Assembly (NCBI GenBank): GCA_035574295.1
Contig: DATLYX010000130.1
Coordinates: 33,266-97,265 of the forward strand
Source of the DNA: PNAI01 sp035574295
GTDB taxonomy: Bacteria > Pseudomonadota > Alphaproteobacteria > Rhizobiales > Xanthobacteraceae
Length of the DNA stretch: 64,000 nucleotides
Reading direction: 5' to 3'
The notes below the pieces were generated by a model that saw only the letters and a list, made by a program, of their open reading frames with translations, was not told the origin of the DNA and did no database searches. Made by a program: the position numbers and the translations under genes. Positions 33,562-41,686 of this stretch are shown here, piece by piece. Each line of letters starts with the position of its first letter. The first letter of the stretch is position 1.

Positions 33562-34671
33562 ATGGTCGCGCCGATCTCCCGCAAACAATCGACGCTGCGC
33601 ACGGCCGAGACGCTGCTGATTGCGGCGGGCGGCGGGTTCGCGTTCGTTCTCATCGGCTTCCCGGCAGGATTGATTTCCGGTTCGCTGCTTGCGGTGGCCG
33701 CGGCGGCGTTGCTCGGCCGACCCATGATGGTGCCGCTGCCGCTGGCGCGGATCGTGTTCGTGGCGGTGGGAATCTCGCTCGGCGCCGCGGTGACGCCGGA
33801 ATTGCTGCAGGGCATGGCATCGTTTCCGGTGACGCTCGCCGCGCTCACCGTGTCGACGATCTGCATCGTTGTCGCGACCACCTCTTATCTGCGTATCGTG
33901 CATGGCTGGGATGCGCAGACGGCAGTGTTCGGGGCAAGCCCGGGGGCGCTCGCGCAGGTGATGGCGCTGGCCGCCGAATACGGCGCCGACCTGCGCGCTA
34001 TCGCCATCGTACAAGTGATGCGGGTGGTGTTGCTGACGGTCGGCATCCCCGCGGGGCTCGCGCTGTTCGGGCTGAGCGCGGCCGCTATCCCCCGCATTGC
34101 AGCGGGAGACGCCTCGCTCGGCGGGCTTGCGGTGCTGATCGCGGTGTCGACCTTGGCCGCGCTGGCCATGCTGTGGCTGCGGCTGCCGGGCGGGCTGTTG
34201 TTCGGCGCGATGATCGGCTCGGCGGTGCTGCACGGCGGCGGGTTCGTGCACACCAATCTGCCGGCCTGGGCGGTGGCGGCGGCGGTAATCGGCATCGGCG
34301 CGGTCACCGGGTCGCGCTTCGCCAATACCGATCCGCGCACGCTCGTGCGCTATCTCGGCGCGGCGCTCGGCTCGTTCGCGGTGGGGATTGCGGTGACGTC
34401 CGGCTTCGTTTTGGTGCTTACGGCGTTCTTGTCGGTGCGGATCGCGGATGCGGTGGTGGCGTTTTCACCCGGCGCGCAGGACACGATGATGGTGCTTGCG
34501 CTTGCGTTGCATCTCGATCCGATCTTCGTCGGCGCGCATCACCTGTGGCGGTTCCTGTTGGTGACTCTCTCGCTGCCGTGGCAAGTGCGGCGCGCAGGCG
34601 GGTCGCTCCCGGCGCTGAGGCTGCCGGAGGATCAACGGCCGCCGGACCAAAGGCCCACGATCGAAGATTGA
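33562..34671 (+). CDS. AbrB-family membrane transporter
   Basis: 369 residues with about ten helices arranged as two related halves, the pattern of the AbrB (formerly ammonia monooxygenase-like) transporter family. Both halves begin with PAG/PGG motifs (FPAGLISGSLLAVAAAAL; LPGGLLFGAMIGSAVL), and there is a conserved AFSPGAQDTMMVLALAL loop. The substrate is unknown. The last codon lies 3 bases from the end of the convergent hemA gene. Confidence 0.85.
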   Translation: MVAPISRKQSTLRTAETLLIAAGGGFAFVLIGFPAGLISGSLLAVAAAALLGRPMMVPLPLARIVFVAVGISLGAAVTPELLQGMASFPVTLAALTVSTICIVVATTSYLRIVHGWDAQTAVFGASPGALAQVMALAAEYGADLRAIAIVQVMRVVLLTVGIPAGLALFGLSAAAIPRIAAGDASLGGLAVLIAVSTLAALAMLWLRLPGGLLFGAMIGSAVLHGGGFVHTNLPAWAVAAAVIGIGAVTGSRFANTDPRTLVRYLGAALGSFAVGIAVTSGFVLVLTAFLSVRIADAVVAFSPGAQDTMMVLALALHLDPIFVGAHHLWRFLLVTLSLPWQVRRAGGSLPALRLPEDQRPPDQRPTIED

Positions 34672-34674
34672 ACG

Positions 34675-35901
34675 TTATTCCGCAGCCAGCGCGCGGGCTT
34701 TGAGCGGCAGGCCGAGCTGCGCCCACACCTCCACCAGCGCCTCGGCCAGCGCGTCGATCAGCGCGTCGTCGTGATAGGGCGTCGGCGTCACGCGCAGCCG
34801 CTCGGTGCCCTTGGGCACGGTCGGATAGTTGATCGGCTGGATGTAGATGCCGTGCGCGGCGAGCAGAAGGTCGCTCGCGCGCTTGCATTGCTCGGGATCG
34901 CCGACCATCACCGGCACGATGTGCGTGGACGTGAGCATCACCGGCAGGCCGGCGGCGGTGAGCACTGCCTTGACGCGGGCGGCGCGTTCCTGCTGGCGTT
35001 CGCGCTCCCAACTGGAGGATTTCAGGTGCCGAATGGCGGCCGCGGCTGCGGCGCACACCGGCGGCGGCAGGGCGGTGGTGAAAATGAAGCCGGGTGCATA
35101 GGAGCGCACCGCGTCGATGAGGGCGGCGCTGCCGGCGATGTAACCGCCGAGACCGCCGAACGCCTTGCCCAGCGTGCCCTCGATCACGTCCACGCGGTGC
35201 ATCACTCCGTCGCGCTCGGCAATGCCGCCGCCGCGCGCGCCGTACATGCCGACCGCGTGCACCTCGTCGAGATAGGTGAGGGCGGAATATTTCTCCGCCA
35301 GATCGCAGATGGCGGCAATGGGCGAGACGTCGCCGTCCATGGAATAAATGCTCTCGAAGGCGATCAGCTTGGGCCGGTCGCCGGCGGCGCGCAGCAGTTC
35401 TTCGAGATGGGCGAGGTCGTTGTGGCGGAAGATGTGCTTCTCGCAGCCGGCCTGGCGGATGCCGGCGATCATGGAATTGTGGTTGTAGGCGTCGGAGAGG
35501 ATGACGCAGTCCGGCAACAGCTTGGCGATGGTGGAGATGCCGGTCTCGTTCGACACGTAGCCTGAGGTGAAAACGAGCGCCGCTTCCTTGCGGTGCAGGT
35601 CGGCGAGCTCGCGCTCGAGCTCGACCAGCGGATGGTTGGTGCCGGCGATGTTGCGGGTGCCGCCGGCGCCGGTGCCCATGCGGGTCGCCGTCTCCACCAT
35701 GGCGCCGATCACCTTGGGGTGCTGGCCCATGCCGAGATAGTCGTTGGAGCACCAGAGCACGACTTCGCGCGGGCCTGCGGGCGAATGCCAGATGGCATGG
35801 GGGAAATGGCCGGCGATGCGCTCAAGGTCGGCAAAGACGCGGTAGCGCCGCTCCGCCCGCAGCCTGTCCAGGGCCTGAAGGAAAAATCGGTCGTAAGCCA
35901 T
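34675..35901 (-). CDS. hemA: 5-Aminolevulinate synthase
   Basis: 408 residues. A PLP enzyme that condenses glycine and succinyl-CoA to 5-aminolevulinate, the first step of tetrapyrrole synthesis by the C4 (Shemin) route used by alphaproteobacteria. Seen are WCSNDYLGMGQHPKV near residue 50, the cofactor Asp/His region YLDEVHAVGMYGARGGG at about residue 210, and the PLP lysine in VIEGTLGKAFGGLGGYIAG at about residue 245. The length is normal (about 405-410). Start at MAYDRFFLQALD. It may be controlled by an FNR/FixK-type site 154 bases upstream. Confidence 0.96.
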   Translation of the reverse strand: MAYDRFFLQALDRLRAERRYRVFADLERIAGHFPHAIWHSPAGPREVVLWCSNDYLGMGQHPKVIGAMVETATRMGTGAGGTRNIAGTNHPLVELERELADLHRKEAALVFTSGYVSNETGISTIAKLLPDCVILSDAYNHNSMIAGIRQAGCEKHIFRHNDLAHLEELLRAAGDRPKLIAFESIYSMDGDVSPIAAICDLAEKYSALTYLDEVHAVGMYGARGGGIAERDGVMHRVDVIEGTLGKAFGGLGGYIAGSAALIDAVRSYAPGFIFTTALPPPVCAAAAAAIRHLKSSSWERERQQERAARVKAVLTAAGLPVMLTSTHIVPVMVGDPEQCKRASDLLLAAHGIYIQPINYPTVPKGTERLRVTPTPYHDDALIDALAEALVEVWAQLGLPLKARALAAE

Positions 35902-36054
35902 TGCGTTTCGTATCCCGGGGGACGCCCAAAGCACGCCAGCGCCCCTTTTTAGAAGCCCTCCAGGGCGGTTGTCGAGGCGCAAATCGAAGCAAAAACAACC
36001 ATGTGATCTGTTCGTTGGAACACGACAAATTATTACACGGCAAAGCCGCTCAGG

Positions 36055-36068
36055 TTGCTCCAAATCAA
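36055..36068. promoter_or_regulatory. Possible FNR/FixK-type binding site
   Basis: TTGCT-CCAA-ATCAA matches nine of the ten conserved bases of the TTGAT-N4-ATCAA anaerobox. It lies in the divergent spacer, about 154 bases from the hemA start and 50 bases from the hydrolase start. Oxygen control of hemA by FNR/FixK-type regulators is known in related alphaproteobacteria. A single match of this length can also occur by chance. Confidence 0.3.
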
Positions 36069-36117
36069 GAACGGGGGGCATACTGCAGCCGTCCAGGGGC
36101 CGACCGGGGAGCACCGC

Positions 36118-36828
36118 ATGCACAAGATCGCCATTCCACAACCGGTGATCGATCGCGTCATCGCGCGGTACGGGCGCGAGCACGTGCACCAGGACCTCGA
36201 CCCCAGACGCACGGCGCTCGTGGTGGTTGACATGCAGAACGCGTTCATGCTGCCGGGGGTGGCGCACGCGCTCTGTCCGATGGCGGAGAAGATCGTGCCG
36301 AACGTCAATCGGCTCGCGCGCGCGGTGCGGGAGGCGGGCGGCACAGTGGTCTGGATCAAGACGGTGTTCACGCAGGAGACGCTGACAAGCTGGTCGACGC
36401 TGTACGGCATGCTGGGGCCGGAACGCAGCTCAAAGCGGGCCGCCGCGCTCGCGGCCGGCAGCAAGGGGCACGAACTGTGGCCGGCGCTCGAAGTGGGAAC
36501 GGAGGATCTGATCGTCGAAAAGCGGCGCTACAGCGCGTTCATCCAGGGTTCGTCGAATCTGGCGGACAAGCTGCGGGAGCGCGCGCTCGACACGCTGCTC
36601 ATCGCCGGCACCGTCACCAACGTGTGCTGCGAATCGACGGCGCGCGACGCAATGATGCTCAATTTCAAGACCGTGATGATCACCGACGCCAATGCCGCGA
36701 TGACCGACGAGGACCACAATGCGTCGCTGATCTCCTTCTACCTCGTGTTCGGCGACATCATGTCCACCGACTTTGCCATCGCCTGCCTGCGCCGCAACGC
36801 CGGCCGCGCGCTCGCCGCCGCGGAGTAG
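36118..36828 (+). CDS. Isochorismatase-family cysteine hydrolase
   Basis: 236 residues from the ATG with GGGGAG upstream. The catalytic triad of the family is visible: Asp in ALVVVDMQNAFM at about residue 40, Lys in IVEKRRYSAF at about 140, and Cys in AGTVTNVCCESTARDA at about 172. Such enzymes act on isochorismate, nicotinamide, N-carbamoyl compounds or ureidoacrylate-like amides. The pattern here is closest to amidohydrolases of the last kind, but the substrate cannot be read. Confidence 0.88.
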   Translation: MHKIAIPQPVIDRVIARYGREHVHQDLDPRRTALVVVDMQNAFMLPGVAHALCPMAEKIVPNVNRLARAVREAGGTVVWIKTVFTQETLTSWSTLYGMLGPERSSKRAAALAAGSKGHELWPALEVGTEDLIVEKRRYSAFIQGSSNLADKLRERALDTLLIAGTVTNVCCESTARDAMMLNFKTVMITDANAAMTDEDHNASLISFYLVFGDIMSTDFAIACLRRNAGRALAAAE

Positions 36829-37383
36829 GCGGTCGCACCGCAGCCAGCGGCGCGTGGCGGCCGAGCGCCGGATGGGGATCATCCGCGGACTCAAGAGTGC
36901 GGGCCCGGCCCTGGAACGACTGGTATCGGTCCACAGGGGCGCGAGGCTCCTGGCGCACGCGAGGATCAGCCCGCACAAGAACGGGTGCGGCCGAGGTGGC
37001 CGGGCGCCACCGGCGCCCCACCTGCACCACGCGCCGAGGTGCCGTCCATGCAGGATGATCGGGATCGCGAACGGACACCCGACCGCACAGGCGTGCAGAC
37101 CCCAATACGACTGGTGCCGCGCCGCCGGTGCAGCAGCACCAGGCCCTGCCGCCGGTAGAGCAACGCAAGCCACAGGCGGTGCCTCCGCCGCAAGCGCCCG
37201 AGGTCCGACCACCTGCAGCATCGGCACGTCCGCCCCGGCCGCAGACTCCGGCGGCGGAGCCGCAACAGGCGCCGCGCGCGTCGGCCGCGCAACCGCGTCG
37301 CGCACCGAAACAGCCGGCGACCACGGGCTCCGCCTCGCAACAGGAGGATCGCGAGCGAGGTCGATAAAGCGGAGAGGCCCGGT
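36829..37383. other. Gene-poor stretch with a possible degraded Pro/Gln-rich reading frame
   Basis: 555 bases without a convincing gene. From about 37104 to 37367 on the + strand one frame encodes a Pro/Gln/Ala-rich peptide (for example PPVEQRKPQAVPPPQAPEV) ending in EDRERGR. Just upstream in another frame is a similar charged stretch (QDDRDRERTPDR). This may be the frameshifted end of an old exported Pro-rich protein, or simply a composition artefact. Confidence 0.35.
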
Positions 37384-38730
37384 TCAGGCGGCGACCTGGA
37401 CGAGGAATTGCTCGATCTTGGCGCGCAGCGTGCCGATCGCGCTCTCGACCGCCTCGGCGGTTCCCAGCACCGTCTCCGCGGCGGCGCGCGTTTCCGCGGC
37501 GGCATGAATCACCGCGTCCAGCACCGCCACGGTCTGATTGGTACCTTGCGCCGCGCTGGTGACGTTCTCCGCAATCTGGCCGGTGGCGGCGTTCTGCTCC
37601 TCCACGGCGGCGGCAACGGACGAGGCGCGGTGTTCGATGTCCTTCATCTGATCGGCGATCTGGCGGATGACCGCAACCGTGTCGTTGGTGGCGGCCTGCA
37701 CGGCGAGGATGCGGCTGGCGATCTCCTCGGTGGCCTTGGCGGTCTGTACCGCCAGCGATTTAACTTCCGAGGCGACCACGGCAAAGCCGCGGCCGGCCTC
37801 TCCGGCCCGCGCGGCTTCGATCGTGGCGTTGAGGGCCAGCAGGTTGGTCTTGCCGGCGACGTTCTGGATCAGTTTGACGATGTCGCCGATCTGCTGCGCG
37901 GATTCGGCCAGATGCACGATCTCCTGACTCGCCGTCTGCGCTTTGCCCGCGGTCTCGCGCACGATTTGTGCGGTGGCGACGAGCTGGCGGCTGATCTCGG
38001 TGATCGAGCCCGACATCTCGTCGGCAGCGCCAGCCGCCGAGGAGACGTTGGCGGAGGCGGTCTTGGACTCCTGCACCGCGCTCTCCACGTGCTGCGAGGT
38101 CTTGCCTGAGGCGCCGAACAGCGCCGTGGCGGTGGATTTCATGGTGGCGGCATTCTCGCCCACGATGTGCAGCACGCTCTGGATCTGCTCGCGGAACGCA
38201 GCGATCGCCGACTCGAGCGTGGCGCGGCGCTCGTCGTTGAGCCGCGCCGCGGCCTGCTGCTGTTCGGCGCGCCACTGCTCGGTGATGTCGTCGTGGGTCA
38301 CCACCCAGCCGCCGTCCGGCATCAGCCGTCCGCCGAGCGCAACCCTGCGGCCGTCGGGAAGCTGCAGCACCCGGGCGATCTGCTTGGACTGCGCCAGCTC
38401 GGTGCGGACTTCGGCGATATAGCGGTCGGGATCGCCGGAAAAACTGCCGGTGGCGATGCGGTGCTCAAGAATCTCGCGCAGCGGCCGTCCGGAGGTCACC
38501 ACTTCCGGGGACATTCCGTACATCTCCAGATAGCGCGAGTTCCACAAGGTCAGGCGCGCGCGCGCATCGAACATGCACAGACCCTGCGTCATGTTGTTGA
38601 GCGCGGTGATCAGGCGCTGCTTGTCGCGCCAGAGGCGCAAGTAGAGCGCGGCGCCCACCGCTCCCATGACGAGGGCGGTCACGGCCACTGCAAGCCAAGT
38701 CTCAGCGGAGAGGAAATTCGTGCCTGACAT
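37384..38730 (-). CDS. PAS-containing methyl-accepting chemotaxis-type protein
   Basis: 448 residues. A single membrane helix near the N-terminus (about 12-32) is followed by a PAS domain (about 38-160: LNNMTQGLCMFDARARLTLWN...ITEQWRAEQQ). A long helical methyl-accepting signalling domain follows (about 190-445), with the conserved tip in KTNLLALNATIEAARAGEAG and RGFAVVASEVKSLA. There is no periplasmic sensing domain and no HAMP, so the signal is probably read in the cytoplasm by PAS. No che genes are near. It could signal to chemotaxis or to another output. Confidence 0.88.
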   Translation of the reverse strand: MSGTNFLSAETWLAVAVTALVMGAVGAALYLRLWRDKQRLITALNNMTQGLCMFDARARLTLWNSRYLEMYGMSPEVVTSGRPLREILEHRIATGSFSGDPDRYIAEVRTELAQSKQIARVLQLPDGRRVALGGRLMPDGGWVVTHDDITEQWRAEQQQAAARLNDERRATLESAIAAFREQIQSVLHIVGENAATMKSTATALFGASGKTSQHVESAVQESKTASANVSSAAGAADEMSGSITEISRQLVATAQIVRETAGKAQTASQEIVHLAESAQQIGDIVKLIQNVAGKTNLLALNATIEAARAGEAGRGFAVVASEVKSLAVQTAKATEEIASRILAVQAATNDTVAVIRQIADQMKDIEHRASSVAAAVEEQNAATGQIAENVTSAAQGTNQTVAVLDAVIHAAAETRAAAETVLGTAEAVESAIGTLRAKIEQFLVQVAA

Positions 38731-39034
38731 CCGATTGTCCGTGGAGCCGACGCATTATGGGGCGGAGCGGTTGCCCGAGCGTTAACCAGACCTTACCAAT
38801 CCCGGCTCCGGAAATTTTGCAATCGTTCCATCAACTTGCATCGGCGTCAGGTTCAGAAACGTCCGCTCGACCCGAGCGCCGTGGAGTGCAAGCAGCAGGT
38901 TTTTGCTCGCGCGCATCAGCAACTGATCGAGACGATGCGACGGGCCCCGCGCGCAGGATTCGAGCAGCGGCGCCGGGTGCGCGGCCCAGGCATACCTTCC
39001 GAGCGTCGAAATTGAAATCGATCAACCGTGTCGC
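38731..39034. other. Intergenic region between the chemoreceptor-like gene and tRNA-Thr
   Basis: 304 bases with no convincing frame, hairpin or RNA. It holds the promoter of the chemoreceptor-like gene on the minus strand and the downstream flank of the tRNA. Confidence 0.45.
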
Positions 39035-39109
39035 TGGTGCTGCCGGCAAGGATTGAACTTGCGACCTCCCCCTTACCAAGGGGGTGCTCTACCACTGAGC
39101 TACGGCAGC
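39035..39109 (-). tRNA. tRNA-Thr (anticodon GGT)
   Basis: A complete cloverleaf can be folded. Acceptor arms are GCTGCCG (39109-39103) and CGGCAGC (39045-39039). The D-arm is GCTCAGTGGTAGAGC. The anticodon arm is CCCCC-TTGGTAA-GGGGG with GGT at positions 34-36. The T-arm contains GTTCAATCC. The discriminator is A and CCA is encoded (39037-39035). GGT reads ACC and ACT threonine codons. Confidence 0.95.
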
Positions 39110-39339
39110 GGCGGGTGAAATGATAGCCCGCGGAAGCTAACGAAGCACTGATCTTGCGTGCCGCTGAAGAGTTTCAAGTCCGGGACCAGGGTTCATTGCC
39201 ACATGGGGTGCGGGGAGGCAAGCCGTCCTGCCGCGATTAACATGCCGCAATCGATCGGGGTCGGATACCGTGGCATAAGCGGCGTGTGACAATATTGGGG
39301 CGGCTGGCGGCGGCGAAGCTACCGCGCTAGATATTTGGC

Positions 39340-39507
39340 ATGACCGCAAAAAAATCGTCGGCGAACCAGCGCAAGGAGCGGCTGCGCGCGGCGCTGCGGG
39401 AAAACCTGAAGCGGCGCAAGGCCCAGGCGCGCGGGCGCGCAGCGCTCAAGACTGTGGAGCGGGGCGGGGCAACACGCAAGCTGAGCGACGAAAGTCCGGC
39501 ACAATGA
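39340..39507 (+). CDS. Small basic protein upstream of murA
   Basis: 55 residues: an ATG-initiated, strongly basic helical peptide (KERLRAALRENLKRRKAQARGR) with no membrane segment. The frame is clean from start to stop. A peptide of this type in front of murA is familiar from Hyphomicrobiales genomes, often annotated as hypothetical. A nucleic-acid or ribosome-binding role would suit its charge, but nothing is known. Confidence 0.65.
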   Translation: MTAKKSSANQRKERLRAALRENLKRRKAQARGRAALKTVERGGATRKLSDESPAQ

Positions 39508-39661
39508 ACGCCTCCGGTGCGGACTTTCGCCGCAATCGGTACGCCCAATAGCATCGCAGCCGCCGGATGCGCGGGGGTTTTGGGTAACCCTGCAAAGCGA
39601 TACTGTTTGCCGGCGGGCGAGGGGCGGGCTAGTTCATTCCGGCAGCAGGCAGCGAGGCAAG

Positions 39662-40951
39662 ATGGACCGCATACGGATCGCAGGCGGGCGACGCTTGTCC
39701 GGCGCCATTCCGATTTCCGGCGCCAAGAACGCCGCGCTGCCGCTGATGATCGCGAGCCTGCTCACCGATCAGACGCTCATTCTGGATAACGTGCCGGCGC
39801 TCGCCGACGTGCGGCTCTTGCGCCGCATCCTCGGTAACCACGGCGTCGATGTCATGTACGCAGGCAAGCGTGCGGGCGAAACGCAGCCGAACGGGCAGAC
39901 GCTGCACATTTGTGCGGCGCAGATCGTCGATACCACGGCGCCCTACGAGCTCGTCGCGCAAATGCGCGCGAGTTTTTGGGTCATCGCGCCGCTCCTGGCA
40001 CGCATGGGGGAGGCGCGGGTCTCCATGCCCGGCGGATGCGCCATCGGCACGCGGCCGGTGGATCTGTTGATCATGGCGCTGGCGCGGCTCGGCGCCGAGA
40101 TCGAAATCGAAGCCGGCTACGTGATCGCGCGCGCAAGGCGCGGGCTCAAAGGCGCCGAGATCGTGTTTCCCAAGGTCACGGTCGGCGGCACCCATACAGC
40201 AATCATGGCGGCGACGCTGGCGAGCGGCACGACGGTGATCGAGAACGCCGCGCGCGAGCCGGAGATCGGCGATCTCGCCAGTTGCCTCAACAAAATGGGC
40301 GCAAAAATTTCCGGGGCCGGTACCTCCCGCATCGTGGTCGAGGGCGTGGCGAAGCTCAACGGCGCGCGGCACACGGTGCTGCCCGACCGCATCGAGGCCG
40401 GCACCTATGCCATGGCGGTCACCATGACCGGCGGTGAGGTGTTGCTGGAGGGCGCGCGGCCGGAGCTGTTGCAGGCCGCGCTCGACATACTCGCCAAGGT
40501 CGGCGCGGAAATCACCGTCACCAACGAGGGCATTCGCGTTGCGCGCAACGGCGCTGCGCTCGCGCCGGTGGAAGTGGCCACCGCGCCGTTTCCCGGCTTC
40601 CCCACCGATCTGCAGGCCCAGCTCATGGCACTGATGACCCGGGCGGACGGGACTTCGCGCATCACCGAGACGATCTTCGAAAATCGTTTTATGCATGTGC
40701 AGGAGCTGGCGCGGCTCGGCGCGCGCATCCACCTCGACGGTGAAACCGCGACCATCGAAGGCGTGCCGAGGCTGAAGGGCGCTCCCGTCATGGCGACCGA
40801 TCTGCGCGCCTCGGTGTCGCTGGTGATCGCCGCGCTTGCGGCGGAGGGGGAAACCATCGTCAACCGGGTCTATCACCTGGATCGCGGCTTCGAGCGGCTG
40901 GAGCAGAAACTCGCCGCCTGCGGGGCGGCCATCGAACGGATCACCGGCTGA
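39662..40951 (+). CDS. murA: UDP-N-acetylglucosamine 1-carboxyvinyltransferase
   Basis: 429 residues. MurA transfers enolpyruvate from PEP to UDP-GlcNAc, the first committed step of peptidoglycan synthesis, and is the fosfomycin target. The catalytic cysteine is in SMPGGCAIGTRPVDLLI at about residue 125, so the enzyme should be fosfomycin-sensitive by this criterion. KNAALPLMIASLL near the N-terminus and RADGTSRITETIFENRFMHV towards the C-terminus are also typical. The next gene (DUF2948) follows in the same direction. Confidence 0.96.
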   Translation: MDRIRIAGGRRLSGAIPISGAKNAALPLMIASLLTDQTLILDNVPALADVRLLRRILGNHGVDVMYAGKRAGETQPNGQTLHICAAQIVDTTAPYELVAQMRASFWVIAPLLARMGEARVSMPGGCAIGTRPVDLLIMALARLGAEIEIEAGYVIARARRGLKGAEIVFPKVTVGGTHTAIMAATLASGTTVIENAAREPEIGDLASCLNKMGAKISGAGTSRIVVEGVAKLNGARHTVLPDRIEAGTYAMAVTMTGGEVLLEGARPELLQAALDILAKVGAEITVTNEGIRVARNGAALAPVEVATAPFPGFPTDLQAQLMALMTRADGTSRITETIFENRFMHVQELARLGARIHLDGETATIEGVPRLKGAPVMATDLRASVSLVIAALAAEGETIVNRVYHLDRGFERLEQKLAACGAAIERITG

Positions 40952-41096
40952 GCGGCGGCTGACCCGGCTTGTTGCCGAACCGGCGTCCCTCGGATGGCGA
41001 TACCTTCCCATACCCGGCGCAAATCCAGGCTTGCGGAGCCGGCAGGCCTTGCCTACGTTTTTGGCCATACCATCAGACAAGCGCCAGGGTCGATCC

Positions 41097-41573
41097 ATGC
41101 AGGCCAGCCTGACCCCCCTCAAGCTGATCGCGCTCGACAGGGATGATTTGGAGGTTCTCTCCGCGCATCTGCAGGATGCAGTGATAAATACCGAGGATAT
41201 CCGCTGGCGGCCCTCAGAACGGCGGCTGGTTATCGGGCTCAAGCGCTTCGATTGGGAGGCGGTGCACAGTCCCATGCCGGAATACCGCCGGCGATCTGCG
41301 GCGCTGCGCTTCGAACGGGTGCTGAGCTGCAAGGCCTGCCACATCGACCGGACCAGGGACACGGTGCTCAACCTGCTCGCCGTATCGTTCGCCGAGCGCG
41401 ATCCCCCGGCCGGCGTGGTGACGCTGACGTTCTCCGGCGGCGGGGCCATGCGGCTCGAAGTGGAGTGTCTGGAGGCGGAAGTGGCCGACCTCGGCGCAGT
41501 GTGGGCGACGAGTTGCTGCCCGGCGCATCATCTGGATCTCGACCTTTCCGATCCAATTCTGAAACAGGCTTGA
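41097..41573 (+). CDS. DUF2948 family protein
   Basis: 158 residues. The start TPLKLIALDRDDLEVLSAHLQDAV and the segment ERRLVIGLKRFDWE followed by RRRSAALRFERV match the DUF2948 pattern found between murA and hisD in many alphaproteobacteria. The gene order here (murA-DUF2948-hisD-UPF0262-infA) is conserved. The function is unknown. The ATG at 41097 was chosen; the frame opens earlier inside murA. Confidence 0.88.
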   Translation: MQASLTPLKLIALDRDDLEVLSAHLQDAVINTEDIRWRPSERRLVIGLKRFDWEAVHSPMPEYRRRSAALRFERVLSCKACHIDRTRDTVLNLLAVSFAERDPPAGVVTLTFSGGGAMRLEVECLEAEVADLGAVWATSCCPAHHLDLDLSDPILKQA

Positions 41574-41613
41574 CGCAGCCCGCTCCCGCGGGCCAATGAC
41601 CGGTGGGGCTGGC

Positions 41614-41658
41614 GCATGTCCCGCAAAAGTGGAAACCGGTTTTCCGCAACGGACATGC
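41614..41658. repeat. 45-bp dispersed palindromic repeat
   Basis: Outer arms GCATGTCC (41614-41621) and GGACATGC (41651-41658) are perfect complements. Inside, CGCAAAAGTGG and CCGGTTTTCCG also pair. It is closely related to the copy at 32634-32677. It lies between the DUF2948 gene and hisD. Confidence 0.8.
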
Positions 41659-41686
41659 GCCACGTTAAATTGCCCCGCCGGAAGCC

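Noticed and set aside
34418..35752. A 444-codon minus-strand frame over hemA
   Set aside because: It is in the wrong frame relative to the clear 5-aminolevulinate synthase and is Arg/Pro-rich without domains.
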